A stretch of 64,000 nt of DNA, taken from the NCBI GenBank assembly GCA_024123955.1, contig CP099652.1, positions 1-64,000 on the forward strand. The letters run 5' to 3'. The notes under the pieces are model-generated. The model was not told the origin of the DNA, made no database searches, and saw nothing but the letters and a program-made list of their open reading frames with translations. The translations under genes and the position numbers were made by a program. Position 1 is the stretch's first letter. Every line of letters starts with the position of its first letter. Shown piece after piece: positions 37,737-46,900 of the stretch. The DNA comes from Oxalobacteraceae bacterium OTU3CINTB1. GTDB taxonomy: Bacteria > Pseudomonadota > Gammaproteobacteria > Burkholderiales > Burkholderiaceae_D.

Positions 37737-37828
37737 GCACTTCTCCTGGATTCTGGTTGCCGATTACACCGCTGGTGATACTACACCCACTACATTAACT
37801 CTGCAGCATGTATGAAATATTTCCATTC

Positions 37829-37842
37829 TTGACTTGGATCAA
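37829..37842. promoter_or_regulatory. FNR/Anr-like binding site
   Basis: TTGACTTGGATCAA matches the FNR consensus TTGAT-N4-ATCAA with one mismatch. It is 80 bp upstream of the ompW start, where a centre at about -41 would place it as an activator site, and also lies in the region upstream of the molybdenum hydroxylase/sox operon. ompW is FNR-regulated in enteric bacteria (known). Function here is inferred. Confidence 0.55.
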
Positions 37843-37921
37843 AGTTTTTCGTGCTTCACATCAATAGACTTTGAATCGTTACCGAGTGACTAAACCAAGA
37901 CGACATCAAAGAGGAAGTGAA

Positions 37922-38557
37922 ATGAGCAAGACCAAAGCAATCGCAGCAGCAGTAATGGCCACCCTGAGCCTGACGGGTGCCGCAATCGATACCGCCGTGG
38001 CGCAGGAGTCGCCAAAAGCGCCATGGCTGGTGCGCGTGCGCGCGGTGAACCTGAACACGGCCGACAAGTCGGCCCCGGTCGCCGGCGTCGGCGCGTCGGA
38101 CCGCATCACCGTCAGCGACAAGACCATCCCCGAATTCGACGTCTCCTACTTCTTCACCGCCAACCTGGCGGCGGAGCTGGTGCTGACCTATCCGCAAAAG
38201 CATAACGTCTATCTCGACGGGACCAACATCGGCACCTTCAAGCATCTGCCGCCGTCGCTGCTGTTGCAGTACCACTTCACGCCGGACGCGCCGCTCAAAC
38301 CCTATCTCGGCGCGGGCGTCAACTACACCACCTTGTCCAAGGTGCGCCTGCTTAACGGCCAGGCCAGCCTGGAACACGACAGCGTCGGACTGGTGGTGCA
38401 GGCGGGCGTCGACTACGCCATCGACAACCAATGGTCGCTCAACTTCGACGTCAAGAAAGCGCAGATCCGCAGCGACGTCATGATCGGTGGCGCCAAGGCC
38501 AGTCGCGTCAAGGTCGATCCGCTGATGATCGGCGTGGGTGTCGGCTATCGGTTTTAA
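37922..38557 (+). CDS. ompW: OmpW-family outer membrane protein
   Basis: The 211-residue precursor has a signal peptide (MSKTKAIAAAVMATLSLTGA, cut after AVAQ-type site near 27) and an eight-stranded OmpW barrel: WLVRVRAVNLNTADKS, PEFDVSYFFTANLAAELVLT, LKPYLGAGVNYTTLSK, WSLNFDVKKAQIRSDV and the C-terminal LMIGVGVGYRF ending in the aromatic required for outer-membrane insertion. OmpW forms a small hydrophobic channel. GAGGAAG precedes the ATG at 37922; the frame is open further upstream without support. A candidate FNR site lies upstream. Confidence 0.94.
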   Translation: MSKTKAIAAAVMATLSLTGAAIDTAVAQESPKAPWLVRVRAVNLNTADKSAPVAGVGASDRITVSDKTIPEFDVSYFFTANLAAELVLTYPQKHNVYLDGTNIGTFKHLPPSLLLQYHFTPDAPLKPYLGAGVNYTTLSKVRLLNGQASLEHDSVGLVVQAGVDYAIDNQWSLNFDVKKAQIRSDVMIGGAKASRVKVDPLMIGVGVGYRF

Positions 38558-38566
38558 AACACGATT

Positions 38567-39490
38567 CTAAACCGCCGAATAGCGTTCCGCCATTTTCTGT
38601 TCGCGGAACGCTTCCGTCATAAAATCCACGAATGCCCGCGTCTTCGCGGGCATCAGTTTTTGGCTGGTGAAGTATAGCGAGATCGCGCCGATATCAAGAT
38701 ACCAGTCGGGCAGCACGCGTTGCAGTTCGCCGCTGTCCAGATGCGTCCCCAGATCGGTCATCGCCAGCATCGCCACGCCCATGCCCAGCAAGGCAGCGGT
38801 GCGGATCGCATCGGGATCGTTCAGGAACACGCGCGGCCGCAGCACCGCCGACATGCCGTCTCCCGCGCGATCGCGCATCTCCCACGACTTGGCCCTGCCG
38901 CTCTGCGGCGAACGCATGACGATCGCGTCGAGGTCCGCCAGGTCCGTCGGCGTCACCGGCGGCTTGCATCCCTTCAGATACGCGGGCGATGCCACCAGCA
39001 CGCCGTGCACCGGCATCAGCTCGCGCGCCACCACACCCGGCGCCAGCTGGAAGCCGCCGCCGATCGCCGCATCGAAGCCGCCGGCTACCAGATCGACGCG
39101 CCGGTTTTCCACATGGACGTCCAGGGTCAGCGCCGGATAGCGCGCCATAAACGCCGGCATCAGCGGCAACACGTGACGGCACCCGAAGCCCGGCGCCATG
39201 CTCAGTTTCAGCACGCCGGCCGGCTCGCCCGCCTTGGCCGTGACCTCCGCGATCGCGCCCTGGATGCCGTCCAGCCCCGCGCCGACGGAATTGAGGAACC
39301 GCTCGCCGGCCTCGGTCAGGGTCAGCCCGCGCGTGGTGCGCTGGAACAGCCGCACGCCGAGGTTGCGCTCCAGCTGCGCCACATTGCGGCTGACGGCGGC
39401 CGGCGTCAGCGCCAGGCGACGCGCCGCCGCCGAAAAGCTGGACGACTCCGCGCTGCGGACGAAGGATTCAAGGTTGGACAGGGTTTCCAA
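38567..39490 (-). CDS. LysR-family transcriptional regulator
   Basis: A 307-residue regulator with an N-terminal winged helix-turn-helix (LESFVRSAESSSFSAAARRL, LTPAAVSRNVAQLERNLGVR, FQRTTRGLTLTEAGERFL) and a periplasmic-binding-like effector domain (GCRHVLPLMPAFMARYPALT, GGFDAAIGGG). It is transcribed divergently from the NAD(P)-binding protein gene at 39606, with a palindrome between them, the classical layout of a LysR regulator and its target. The effector is unknown. Confidence 0.93.
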   Translation of the reverse strand: METLSNLESFVRSAESSSFSAAARRLALTPAAVSRNVAQLERNLGVRLFQRTTRGLTLTEAGERFLNSVGAGLDGIQGAIAEVTAKAGEPAGVLKLSMAPGFGCRHVLPLMPAFMARYPALTLDVHVENRRVDLVAGGFDAAIGGGFQLAPGVVARELMPVHGVLVASPAYLKGCKPPVTPTDLADLDAIVMRSPQSGRAKSWEMRDRAGDGMSAVLRPRVFLNDPDAIRTAALLGMGVAMLAMTDLGTHLDSGELQRVLPDWYLDIGAISLYFTSQKLMPAKTRAFVDFMTEAFREQKMAERYSAV

Positions 39491-39530
39491 TGCGATGCTT
39501 TCAACGTTTGCTTGAAGCTGATACTACCAA

Positions 39531-39548
39531 GCTACGACTACCCGTAGC
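39531..39548. promoter_or_regulatory. Palindrome in the LysR/target divergent region
   Basis: GCTACGACTACCCGTAGC has perfect 6-bp arms around a 6-bp centre and lies 40 bp upstream of the LysR start and 58 bp upstream of the divergent gene. Position and symmetry suit a LysR operator, although the exact T-N11-A core is not clear. Confidence 0.5.
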
Positions 39549-39605
39549 AAGTGACGGCGGCCATACTGAACTCATCGACACCCAATCAACGAAAGGAAAC
39601 ACATC

Positions 39606-40202
39606 ATGAACATCTCCATTATCGGCGCAGGCGCCATCGGTTCCGCCATTGCACGCAACCTGTCCAAAGCCGGCATCGCCGCCACCATCGCCAACAGCCG
39701 CGGCCCGGAATCGCTGGCCGCCCTGCAGGCGGAGCTGCCGAACATCCGCCCCGTCACCATCGAGCAGGCGGCCAAGGCCGACGTGGTCTTCCTCGCCGTG
39801 CAGTGGAGCCGCATCCCGGAGGCGGTGCGCAATCTGCCCGCCTGGAACGGCCGCATCGTCGTCGACGCCAACAACGCGATCGAAGCGCCGTCGTTCAAAG
39901 CGGTGGACCTGGGCGGCCGCGCATCGAGCCTGGTGATCGCCGACCTGCTGCCCGGCGCCCGCGTCGTCAAGGCCTTCAACCATCTGGGCGCCGCGCTGCT
40001 GCAAAGCGATCCGCAATCGGAGGGCGGGCGCCGCGTGCTGTTCTACTCGGGCGACGACGCCGACGCCAAAAAAACCGTCGGCCAGTTGATCGACCAACTG
40101 GGATTCGCCGGCGTCGATCTGGGCACCCTCGATGGCGGTGGACGTCTGGCGCAGTTCCCCGGCGGCCCGCTGCCGGTGCTGAACCTGGTCAAATTCGGCT
40201 AA
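39606..40202 (+). CDS. NAD(P)-binding oxidoreductase (F420-reductase-like fold)
   Basis: The 198-residue protein has an N-terminal Rossmann motif MNISIIGAGAIGSAIARNL, then ATIANSRGPESLAAL, ADVVFLAVQWSRIPEA, VVDANNAIE and ARVVKAFNHLGAALL, typical of the NADPH-dependent F420 reductase / NPDR-type family. In Burkholderiales, which generally lack F420, such proteins probably act as NADP-linked reductases of unknown substrate. It is the likely target of the divergent LysR regulator. GAAAGG stands before the ATG. Confidence 0.85.
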   Translation: MNISIIGAGAIGSAIARNLSKAGIAATIANSRGPESLAALQAELPNIRPVTIEQAAKADVVFLAVQWSRIPEAVRNLPAWNGRIVVDANNAIEAPSFKAVDLGGRASSLVIADLLPGARVVKAFNHLGAALLQSDPQSEGGRRVLFYSGDDADAKKTVGQLIDQLGFAGVDLGTLDGGGRLAQFPGGPLPVLNLVKFG

Positions 40203-40290
40203 CGTTGCGGCACCACGACAGCGCATTCCTTTAAACGGCACGGACGGGTATATTGAGATACTTGCCTAAGTGAATTAAAGGAATGCCGCC

Positions 40291-41895
40291 ATGACCCTTG
40301 ACCACGTAAAAATTGGAACGCGCCTCGGCGCCGGTTTCGCCATCGTTCTGGCGCTCCTGGTGGCCGTTCTGGTGCTGGGGCTGAGCTCAATGAGCCGCAT
40401 TGGCAGCAGCACGCAAGACATCATCGAAGACAAGAACGTCAAGATGGAAGCGGCCAACCACATGGTCGACAGCGTCCGCGACATCACGCTGCATCTCACC
40501 AATATCGTGGTCGTCCCGAGCACGCCGGAAGTCAACGCCGAGCTGCAGAAAATCGCCGACGCGCGCCAGAAGTACGGCGTCTCGAAAAAAATCCTGTCCG
40601 ACCGCGCCACCGATGAAAAGGAAAAGGCCATGCTGGCCAGGCTGGACGCGCTGATCGCCGACGGCGCGGCAAAAAACAACAAGGTCATCGAGCTACGCAA
40701 GGAAGGCGAGATCCAGGACGCCACCGCCTATCTGACGCAGACGGCCGGTCCAAGCCTGCAAGCCGTGCTCAAAATACTGAACGACATCGTCGCCCACGAA
40801 AGCGCGGAGGCCAAACAGGCCGGCGAAGAAGTGGCGGCAGTGCTGCGCTCATCGAAGCTGCTGCTGGTGGGCCTGGGCGTGCTGGCCGTGGCGCTGGGCG
40901 CGGCGGTGGCCTGGTTCATCACGCGCTCGATCACGGTGCCGCTCAACGCCGCCGTCGACCTGGCCGAGACAGTGGCCGCCGGCGACCTGTCGACCCGTAT
41001 CGAAGTCACCGCCACCGACGAAACGGGCCGCCTGCTTAACGCGCTCAAGGCCATGAACGACAGCCTGCTCAACGTCGTCGGCCAGGTACGGCAAGGCACG
41101 GACACCATCACCGTCGCCTCCAACGAAATCGCCGCCGGTAACATGGACCTGTCCTCGCGCACCGAGCAGCAAGCCAGCTCGCTGGAGGAAACCGCGTCGT
41201 CGATGGAGGAGCTCACCTCCACCGTCAAGCAGAACGCCGACAACGCGCGCCAGGCCAACACCCTGGCGCGCAGCGCGTCGGAGGTGGCCAGCAAGGGTGG
41301 CGCCATCGTCGCGCAGGTGGTCGACACCATGGGCTCCATCAACGCCTCGTCGCGCAAGATCGTCGACATCATCTCGGTCATCGACGGCATCGCCTTCCAG
41401 ACCAACATCCTCGCGCTGAACGCGGCGGTGGAGGCGGCGCGCGCCGGCGAGCAGGGTCGCGGCTTCGCGGTCGTGGCGTCGGAGGTGCGCAACCTGGCGC
41501 AACGCTCGGCGGCGGCGGCCAGGGAAATCAAGGAATTGATCTCGGCCTCGGTGGCCAACGTCGACGACGGCTCCAAGCTGGTCAACGAAGCCGGGCAAAC
41601 CATGGGCGACATCGTCGACAGCATCCAGCGCGTGACCGACATCATGGGCGAGATCACCTCGGCCAGCCAGGAGCAGACGATGGGTATCGAACAAATCAAC
41701 GTCGCCATCACGCAGATGGACGAGGTCACGCAGCAGAACGCCGCGCTGGTCGAGCAGGCGGCGGCCGCGTCGCAGAGCATGCAGGAGCAGGCGGAGGCGC
41801 TGGCCAGGGTGGTCGGTTTCTTCAAAACGGGCGCGGCGGCGCCGGCCATGCGCGTGGTGGCGCCGGGGACGGCTATAATGTTGCAAACCCGATAG
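40291..41895 (+). CDS. Methyl-accepting chemotaxis protein (4-helix-bundle sensor)
   Basis: The 534-residue receptor has a first membrane helix ([20 protein letters not shown], 11-30), a periplasmic four-helix-bundle sensor (about 31-190), a second membrane helix ([20 protein letters not shown]), a HAMP domain, and a signalling domain with the hairpin tip core [20 protein letters not shown] and [38 protein letters not shown] is a methylation region. It reports ligand binding to CheA/CheW. No pentapeptide CheR tether is seen. The ligand is unknown. Confidence 0.95.
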   Translation: MTLDHVKIGTRLGAGFAIVLALLVAVLVLGLSSMSRIGSSTQDIIEDKNVKMEAANHMVDSVRDITLHLTNIVVVPSTPEVNAELQKIADARQKYGVSKKILSDRATDEKEKAMLARLDALIADGAAKNNKVIELRKEGEIQDATAYLTQTAGPSLQAVLKILNDIVAHESAEAKQAGEEVAAVLRSSKLLLVGLGVLAVALGAAVAWFITRSITVPLNAAVDLAETVAAGDLSTRIEVTATDETGRLLNALKAMNDSLLNVVGQVRQGTDTITVASNEIAAGNMDLSSRTEQQASSLEETASSMEELTSTVKQNADNARQANTLARSASEVASKGGAIVAQVVDTMGSINASSRKIVDIISVIDGIAFQTNILALNAAVEAARAGEQGRGFAVVASEVRNLAQRSAAAAREIKELISASVANVDDGSKLVNEAGQTMGDIVDSIQRVTDIMGEITSASQEQTMGIEQINVAITQMDEVTQQNAALVEQAAAASQSMQEQAEALARVVGFFKTGAAAPAMRVVAPGTAIMLQTR

Positions 41896-41915
41896 CACCG
41901 ACCGGAAGCCCGCCC

Positions 41916-42329
41916 ATGCGCAAGATACCGATAGTACTGATGTCCCTGATGCTGACGGCGTGTGTCGACGATAGCGCCTCGTACTACCCGCAGAGCGGTA
42001 ACAGCGAGCACGTGATCACCGTGCACCGGACGCAGAAGTATTTCTGGAGCAGCGACAGCAGCGTGGAATTGATCATGCAGCATCTGCCGCAGTGTCTGCG
42101 CAGGATCGAGCTGTCGGACATGCCGGCCGACGATGTCGAAATCGAGCTGCTGTCGGGCGGGGATAATGTGTGGACTTTGCGCGCCGGCAGTGAGATGTGG
42201 CAGATCGAAACGCAAACCTGCACCCGGTATCCGGATGTCAAAGGCGATGGCGGGGAATTGATCGGCGTGTTCCGCGTGGACGGGGACAAGCTGGTGTTTG
42301 AAGAAGCCGTGCTGGAACCGGCGAAATAA
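41916..42329 (+). CDS. Small lipoprotein of unknown function
   Basis: A 137-residue protein with a lipoprotein signal, MRKIPIVLMSLMLTACVDDS, where the lipobox LTAC places the lipidated Cys at residue 16; the Asp at +2 and +3 would favour inner-membrane retention under E. coli rules. The rest is a soluble domain (VDDVEI-type acidic strands, WTLRAGSEMWQIETQTC) with two further Cys residues that could pair. No family recognised. It begins 20 bp after the chemoreceptor gene and may be co-transcribed. Confidence 0.75.
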   Translation: MRKIPIVLMSLMLTACVDDSASYYPQSGNSEHVITVHRTQKYFWSSDSSVELIMQHLPQCLRRIELSDMPADDVEIELLSGGDNVWTLRAGSEMWQIETQTCTRYPDVKGDGGELIGVFRVDGDKLVFEEAVLEPAK

Positions 42330-42346
42330 GAATATCAACGGATCCA

Positions 42347-42443
42347 CGTAGGGCGGATTAGGCGGAACGCCGTAATCCGCCATCGACGAGCCGCCCCCGG
42401 CGCATGCAGTGGCGGATTACGCTTCGCTAATCCGCCCTACGTA
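42347..42443. repeat. Inverted pair of REP-like palindromes
   Basis: Copies at 42347-42383 and 42411-42443, 27 bp apart, in opposite orientation with ACGTAGG on the outer sides, the same arrangement and spacing as the pair at 32910-33006. They lie between the convergent lipoprotein and chemoreceptor genes, a common site for REP elements. Confidence 0.85.
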
Positions 42444-42447
42444 TCTC

Positions 42448-42489
42448 CCCGGGGGATTAACGTGTCTGTCCCGGGGGATGAAACACGTA
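42448..42489. repeat. Short GC-rich direct repeat and palindrome
   Basis: CCCGGGGGAT occurs twice (about 42449-42458 and 42471-42480), and arms ACGTGT (42461-42466) and ACACGT (42484-42489) flank the second copy. This is adjacent to, but different from, the REP pair. It might act as a bidirectional terminator for the convergent genes; there is no U-tract. Confidence 0.4.
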
Positions 42490-42505
42490 TCTCCCTGAGC
42501 CGATC

Positions 42506-44134
42506 TCAGCGTGACAGCGCCATCCGGCGCGGCGCCGGCCTGGCCGCCGGACGCGGCTGATGGCTGGCCACGCTCTGCGGTTGATCGCCGCTCAACTTGA
42601 ACCGGCTCACCAGCTCGGCCAGATTGCCGGCCTGCTCCTGCATGCTGCCCGCCGCGGCGGCCGCCTGCTCCACCAGCGCCGCGTTCTGCTGCGTGACCGA
42701 ATCCATCTCCGTGATCGCCGTGTTCACATGGCCGATCCCCGTGCTCTGCTCGCTCGACGCGGCCGTGATCGCCGACATGATCTGCGTCACGCGCGAGACG
42801 CTGGCCACCACCTGGTCCATCGTCGTGCCGGCTTCGGCCACCAGCGCGCTGCCGGCGCTGATGCTGTCGACCGAAGCGTTGATCAGCTCCTTGATCTCCT
42901 TGGCCGCGCCGGCCGAACGCTGCGCCAGGTTGCGCACCTCGGACGCCACCACCGCGAAGCCGCGGCCCTGCTCGCCCGCGCGCGCCGCTTCGACCGCCGC
43001 GTTCAACGCCAGGATGTTGGTCTGGAACGCGATGCCGTCGATCACGCTGATGATGTCGACGATCCGCGTCGCCGAGGCGTTGATCGTGTCCATCGTCTGC
43101 ACCACCTGCGAGACCACCTTGCCGCCTTTTTCCGCGACCGCCGAGGCCGACATGACCAGCTGGTTGGCCTGCACCGCGTTGTCGGCGTTCTGGGTCACGG
43201 TCGAGGTCAATTCCTCCATCGACGCGGCCGTCTCCTCCAGCGAGCTGGCCTGCGATTCGGTGCGGGCCGACAAATCCATATTGCCAGAGGCGATCTCGCC
43301 CGACGCGGTGGCGATGGTGTCGGCGCTGCGGCGGATCTCGCCGATGGTCTCGGCCAGCCGCTCCTGCATCGACTTCATCGCGAACAGGATGCTGGCGTCG
43401 TCGGTGGCATGGGTCTTGATCGGCGAGCTCAGGTCGCCGCCGGCGATCTGCAGCGCCACCTTGCTGACGTAGTCGGGGTCGCCGCCGATGGTGTGGCGCA
43501 GGCTCTTGTTGACCAGGCTGACGATGGTCCAGAGTAACAGGCATACGCCGGCCAGCAAGCCGGCCGATTTGAGCAGCGAGGCGCGGAAGGCGGCGTCGAC
43601 GTCATCAATGTAGACGCCGGTGGTCAGGTCCCAGTTCCACGGCGCGTAGTGCACTACGCGGCTCAGCTTGGGCACCGGCGTGGTGGTGTTCGGCCGTATC
43701 CACCAGTAGCGCACGAAGCCCGCGCCGTCCGGCGAGGCGCCGGCGGCCTGGATGTCGCGGTACAGATAGGTACCGTTCGGGTCCTTGAAATCGACCATGT
43801 CCTTGCCGTCGTTTTCCGCCTTGAACGGATTCATCAGGGACACGGTGCCGCTGGTGATGGTGATGTAGCCGTCCTTGCCGTAGCGCAGGCCCTTGATTAG
43901 CGCCATCGCTTGCTTTTGCGCCTCTTCCTTGGTCATGCTGCCGTTGGCGGCCTTGTCGCCGAACTGCTTGACGATGCTCAGGCCGGCGTCGTCGATGTGG
44001 CGCAATTCGTTGCTGCGTTCTTCGATGCGCAGCGTGCGCGCCTGGATCGTCTCATACAGGAAAATCGCGGTGATGCAGAGCAGGCTGCAAATGAGCGGCA
44101 CCCAAAGCTTCTGCTGGAAAGACAATTTGTTCAT
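42506..44134 (-). CDS. Methyl-accepting chemotaxis protein with Cache sensor
   Basis: A 542-residue receptor. The N-terminus has a membrane helix ([20 protein letters not shown]), a periplasmic single Cache domain (about 35-185) with [33 protein letters not shown] and the closing [19 protein letters not shown], then a second membrane helix ([19 protein letters not shown]), HAMP-like region and the signalling domain with [20 protein letters not shown]. sCache_2 domains often bind small carboxylates (family knowledge). It converges with the lipoprotein gene. Confidence 0.95.
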   Translation of the reverse strand: MNKLSFQQKLWVPLICSLLCITAIFLYETIQARTLRIEERSNELRHIDDAGLSIVKQFGDKAANGSMTKEEAQKQAMALIKGLRYGKDGYITITSGTVSLMNPFKAENDGKDMVDFKDPNGTYLYRDIQAAGASPDGAGFVRYWWIRPNTTTPVPKLSRVVHYAPWNWDLTTGVYIDDVDAAFRASLLKSAGLLAGVCLLLWTIVSLVNKSLRHTIGGDPDYVSKVALQIAGGDLSSPIKTHATDDASILFAMKSMQERLAETIGEIRRSADTIATASGEIASGNMDLSARTESQASSLEETAASMEELTSTVTQNADNAVQANQLVMSASAVAEKGGKVVSQVVQTMDTINASATRIVDIISVIDGIAFQTNILALNAAVEAARAGEQGRGFAVVASEVRNLAQRSAGAAKEIKELINASVDSISAGSALVAEAGTTMDQVVASVSRVTQIMSAITAASSEQSTGIGHVNTAITEMDSVTQQNAALVEQAAAAAGSMQEQAGNLAELVSRFKLSGDQPQSVASHQPRPAARPAPRRMALSR

Positions 44135-44250
44135 GGAGGTCTCCTGTTTACTACAGGAAACTATACCGAAAAATGTTAAATGCCGGGTGTGATAACGCTA
44201 CCCTGTTGTTTATTTGGGAATGGGCAATAGTAAGCTCGACAATAAAAAAA

Positions 44251-44282
44251 ACGGGCGCGGCGATCTTTATCGCCGCGCCCGT
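44251..44282 (-). terminator. Rho-independent terminator for the DUF4148 gene
   Basis: A 14-bp perfect stem (44251-44264 with 44269-44282) around a 4-nt loop is preceded on the plus strand by AAAAAAA, so on the minus strand the hairpin is followed by a U-tract. It lies 58 bp after the stop of the gene at 44341. Confidence 0.92.
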
Positions 44283-44340
44283 TGGCTGACTGATGGTGCC
44301 GGCGGCCGGTGGCCGGACCGACACGTTATGGAGCGGGTGC

Positions 44341-44700
44341 TTATTGCGTGGTGCCGCCTTTGACGGTTTTCGCAGCCATTTGCGCCTTTACGTTGGCGTT
44401 TTTGGCGCGCGGCGCCATATAGGCGGCGTCGTCATAAGCCTCGTTGCGGTCCAGCTCACCGGCGTTGCGGGCGGCAAGGGTCTGGGCTTTCACTTCTTCC
44501 CTGGTCAGCGTGCTGGCCGGTGCGTTGAACAGCGCGGCGTTCAGGGTGGCTTCGTTCTGGTCCAGCTGGCCGGCGGCGCGGGCGGCGACGGTCTCGGCGA
44601 TGACCTGTTCGCGGGTCAGCTGGCCCGATGGTCCTTGGGCGAAGGCGGCGCCGGCGGCAACCAGCAGGGAAACCGATGCGATGATGGATTTGACGTTCAT
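44341..44700 (-). CDS. Secreted DUF4148 protein
   Basis: A 119-residue protein with a signal peptide (MNVKSIIASVSLLVAAGAAF, cut after AFA-Q) and two helical repeats, LTREQVIAETVAARAAGQL and LTREEVKAQTLAARNAGEL, the DUF4148 hallmark. The family is abundant in Burkholderiales; its function is unknown and it is predicted to be periplasmic. The start at 44700 has AGGAGC upstream; a longer frame to 44781 is unlikely. A strong terminator follows. Confidence 0.9.
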   Translation of the reverse strand: MNVKSIIASVSLLVAAGAAFAQGPSGQLTREQVIAETVAARAAGQLDQNEATLNAALFNAPASTLTREEVKAQTLAARNAGELDRNEAYDDAAYMAPRAKNANVKAQMAAKTVKGGTTQ

Positions 44701-44858
44701 TTTATTGCTCCTTATCTGATTAGCGTAATGCTCCGGAGAGCGGCTTATCGGCTGGTGCTGCGTTGTTTGTCGATAAGTCATCTTAGTATTAAAAATTCAG
44801 ATAAAAAAGTTCAATTTTCCGGTCAAATCCATCCGATTATCCGATCTCGACGCCGGAA

Positions 44859-45857
44859 TCAGCGCTTTTCGCTGTCTAGCGCAACGGACGCATGGGCGTT
44901 GTAGCGGTCGCCGGCGGCCGCATCGGCGGGCACCGCCTGGGCCAGCCGGGCCAAGTCGGCCGGCGACAGCCGCACCGCGTTGGCGCCCAGCGCCTCCGTC
45001 AGGCGGGCGCGGGTGCGGGCGCCCACCAGCGGCACGATGTCCTCGCCCTGCGCCGCCACCCACGCGATCGCCACCTGCGCCACCGACACGCCCAGCTCGT
45101 CGGCGATGGCGCGCACTTTCTCCACCAGCCCCAGGTTGTGGTCCAGGTTCTCGCCCTGGAAGCGCGGGCTGGCCAGGCCACGGAAATCGGCCTCCCCGGC
45201 GCGCTGCTTGCTCCAGTGCCCGCTGATCAGGCCGCGCGACAACACGCCATAGGCGGTGATGCCGATGCCCAGTTCGCGGCAGGTTTGCAGGATGCCGTCC
45301 TCGAGGCCGCGCGAGATCATCGAATATTCGATTTGCAGATCGCTGATCGGATGGACGGCGTGGGCGCGGCGCAGGGTCTCGCTGCCGACTTCGGACAGGC
45401 CGATGTGGCGCACGTGGCCCGCTTTGACCAGCTCGGCGATGGCGCCGACGGTGTCCTCGATCGGCACCGCCGGGTCCAGCCGCGCCGGCCGGTAAATGTC
45501 GATGTGCGCCACACCCAGCCGCTTGAGGCTGTAGGCGGCGAAGCTCTTCACGGCCGCCGGCCGCGCGTCGTAGCCGATCCAGTTGCCGGCCGGATCGCGC
45601 ATCGCGCCGAATTTGACGCTGATGTTGACGTTGTCGCGGCCGCCGGCTTGCAGCGCCTCGCTCAGCAGCAACTCGTTGTGGCCCATGCCGTAGAAATCGC
45701 CGGTGTCGAGCAGGGTGACCCCGGCGTCCAGCGCGGCGTGGATGGTGGCCAGGCTTTCGGCGCGGTCGGCCGGGCCGTACAGATCGGACATGCCCATCAG
45801 TCCCAGGCCCAGTTGCGAGACTTGCGGGCCGGTGCGGCCAAGTTTGCGTGTTTGCAT
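44859..45857 (-). CDS. Aldo/keto reductase
   Basis: The 332-residue protein starts MQTRKLGRTGPQVSQLGLGL and shows the AKR TIM-barrel: TLLDTGDFYGMGHNELLLSE with the catalytic Asp and Tyr, NISVKFG with the catalytic Lys, and GHVRHIGLSEVG. At the position of the tetrad His (family form YYQHRVDP) it has IYRPARLDP, so Ala replaces His; I believe this is a recurring AKR subfamily feature. It likely reduces aldehydes with NADPH. It is divergent from a LysR gene at 45962, its probable regulator. Confidence 0.92.
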   Translation of the reverse strand: MQTRKLGRTGPQVSQLGLGLMGMSDLYGPADRAESLATIHAALDAGVTLLDTGDFYGMGHNELLLSEALQAGGRDNVNISVKFGAMRDPAGNWIGYDARPAAVKSFAAYSLKRLGVAHIDIYRPARLDPAVPIEDTVGAIAELVKAGHVRHIGLSEVGSETLRRAHAVHPISDLQIEYSMISRGLEDGILQTCRELGIGITAYGVLSRGLISGHWSKQRAGEADFRGLASPRFQGENLDHNLGLVEKVRAIADELGVSVAQVAIAWVAAQGEDIVPLVGARTRARLTEALGANAVRLSPADLARLAQAVPADAAAGDRYNAHASVALDSEKR

Positions 45858-45961
45858 GATGAAGCTCCAGAGGGAGTAAGCGGAGAAATCATTATGCTAT
45901 TATCGATCGCAGTAATAAATATGCGCAAATCCATTACTTCATTCGAAAAACGATAACAATC

Positions 45962-46870
45962 ATGGATCAGTTCAAGGTGATGCAGATCTTCCGGGCGGTG
46001 GCCGACTGCAAAAGCTTCACGCAGGCGGCCGAGCGGCTCAACCTGCCCAAGCCCACCGTCACCAACGCCGTGCAGGCCATCGAACAGCAGCTGGGCGTGC
46101 GACTGCTCCAGCGCACCACGCGCAAGGTCAGCCTCACGGCCGAGGGCGCGCAATATCTGGAGCGCTGCACCGCCCTGCTCAACGACCTGGAGGACATGAA
46201 CGGCCTGTTCGCCGGCGACGGCCGCCTGCTCAGCGGCACGGTGCGGGTCGAACTGCCGGAACGGTTGGCGCACCTGATCGTCATTCCCGCGCTGCCGGAT
46301 TTCCTCCAGCGCCACCCGGGCATCCAGGTGCGGCTCGGCTCCGGCGACCGCTTTGCCGATCTGGTCGGCGAAGGCATCGATTGCGCCGTGCGCGGCGGCA
46401 CCTTGCGCGACTCCACCCTGGTGGCGCGGCGCATCGGCAATTTGCAACAGGTCAACCTGGCCTCCCCGGCCTATCTGCAACGCCACGGCCGCCCGCAAAC
46501 ACTGGACGATTTACAACACCACTACGCGGTTAATTTCTTCTCCAGCCAGACCGGCCGCGACATGGACTGGGAATACGTCGATGCGGAGGGCGCCGGGCGC
46601 ACGCTGGCGATGCGCAGCCAGGTCTCCGTCAGCGGTACCGAGGCGTATATCGCCGCCTGTGTCGCCGGCCTGGGCCTGATCCAGCTGCCAAGCCAGACCA
46701 TCATCCCGCTGCTCGCGTCGGGTGCGCTGGAGGAAGTGCTGCCGGCGTGGCGGCCCGCGCCGATGCCCATCAACATCGTCTATTCGCACAATCGCCACCT
46801 GTCGCCCAGGGTGCGGATGTTTGTAGACTGGTTAATTAGTGTCATTGAGCAACAAAATGTGTCAGAATGA
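45962..46870 (+). CDS. LysR-family transcriptional regulator
   Basis: A 302-residue regulator with the helix-turn-helix block FRAVADCKSFTQAAERLNLP and KPTVTNAVQAIEQQLGVRLL, QRTTRKVSLTAEGAQYLERC, and an effector domain with GTVRVELPERLAHLIVIPAL and GEGIDCAVRGGTLRDSTLVA. It stands 104 bp from, and divergent to, the aldo/keto reductase gene, whose expression it probably controls. The intergenic region is AT-rich. Confidence 0.93.
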   Translation: MDQFKVMQIFRAVADCKSFTQAAERLNLPKPTVTNAVQAIEQQLGVRLLQRTTRKVSLTAEGAQYLERCTALLNDLEDMNGLFAGDGRLLSGTVRVELPERLAHLIVIPALPDFLQRHPGIQVRLGSGDRFADLVGEGIDCAVRGGTLRDSTLVARRIGNLQQVNLASPAYLQRHGRPQTLDDLQHHYAVNFFSSQTGRDMDWEYVDAEGAGRTLAMRSQVSVSGTEAYIAACVAGLGLIQLPSQTIIPLLASGALEEVLPAWRPAPMPINIVYSHNRHLSPRVRMFVDWLISVIEQQNVSE

Positions 46871-46900
46871 GGCCATCGTCCCTTAACAAAAGTTATTTTC

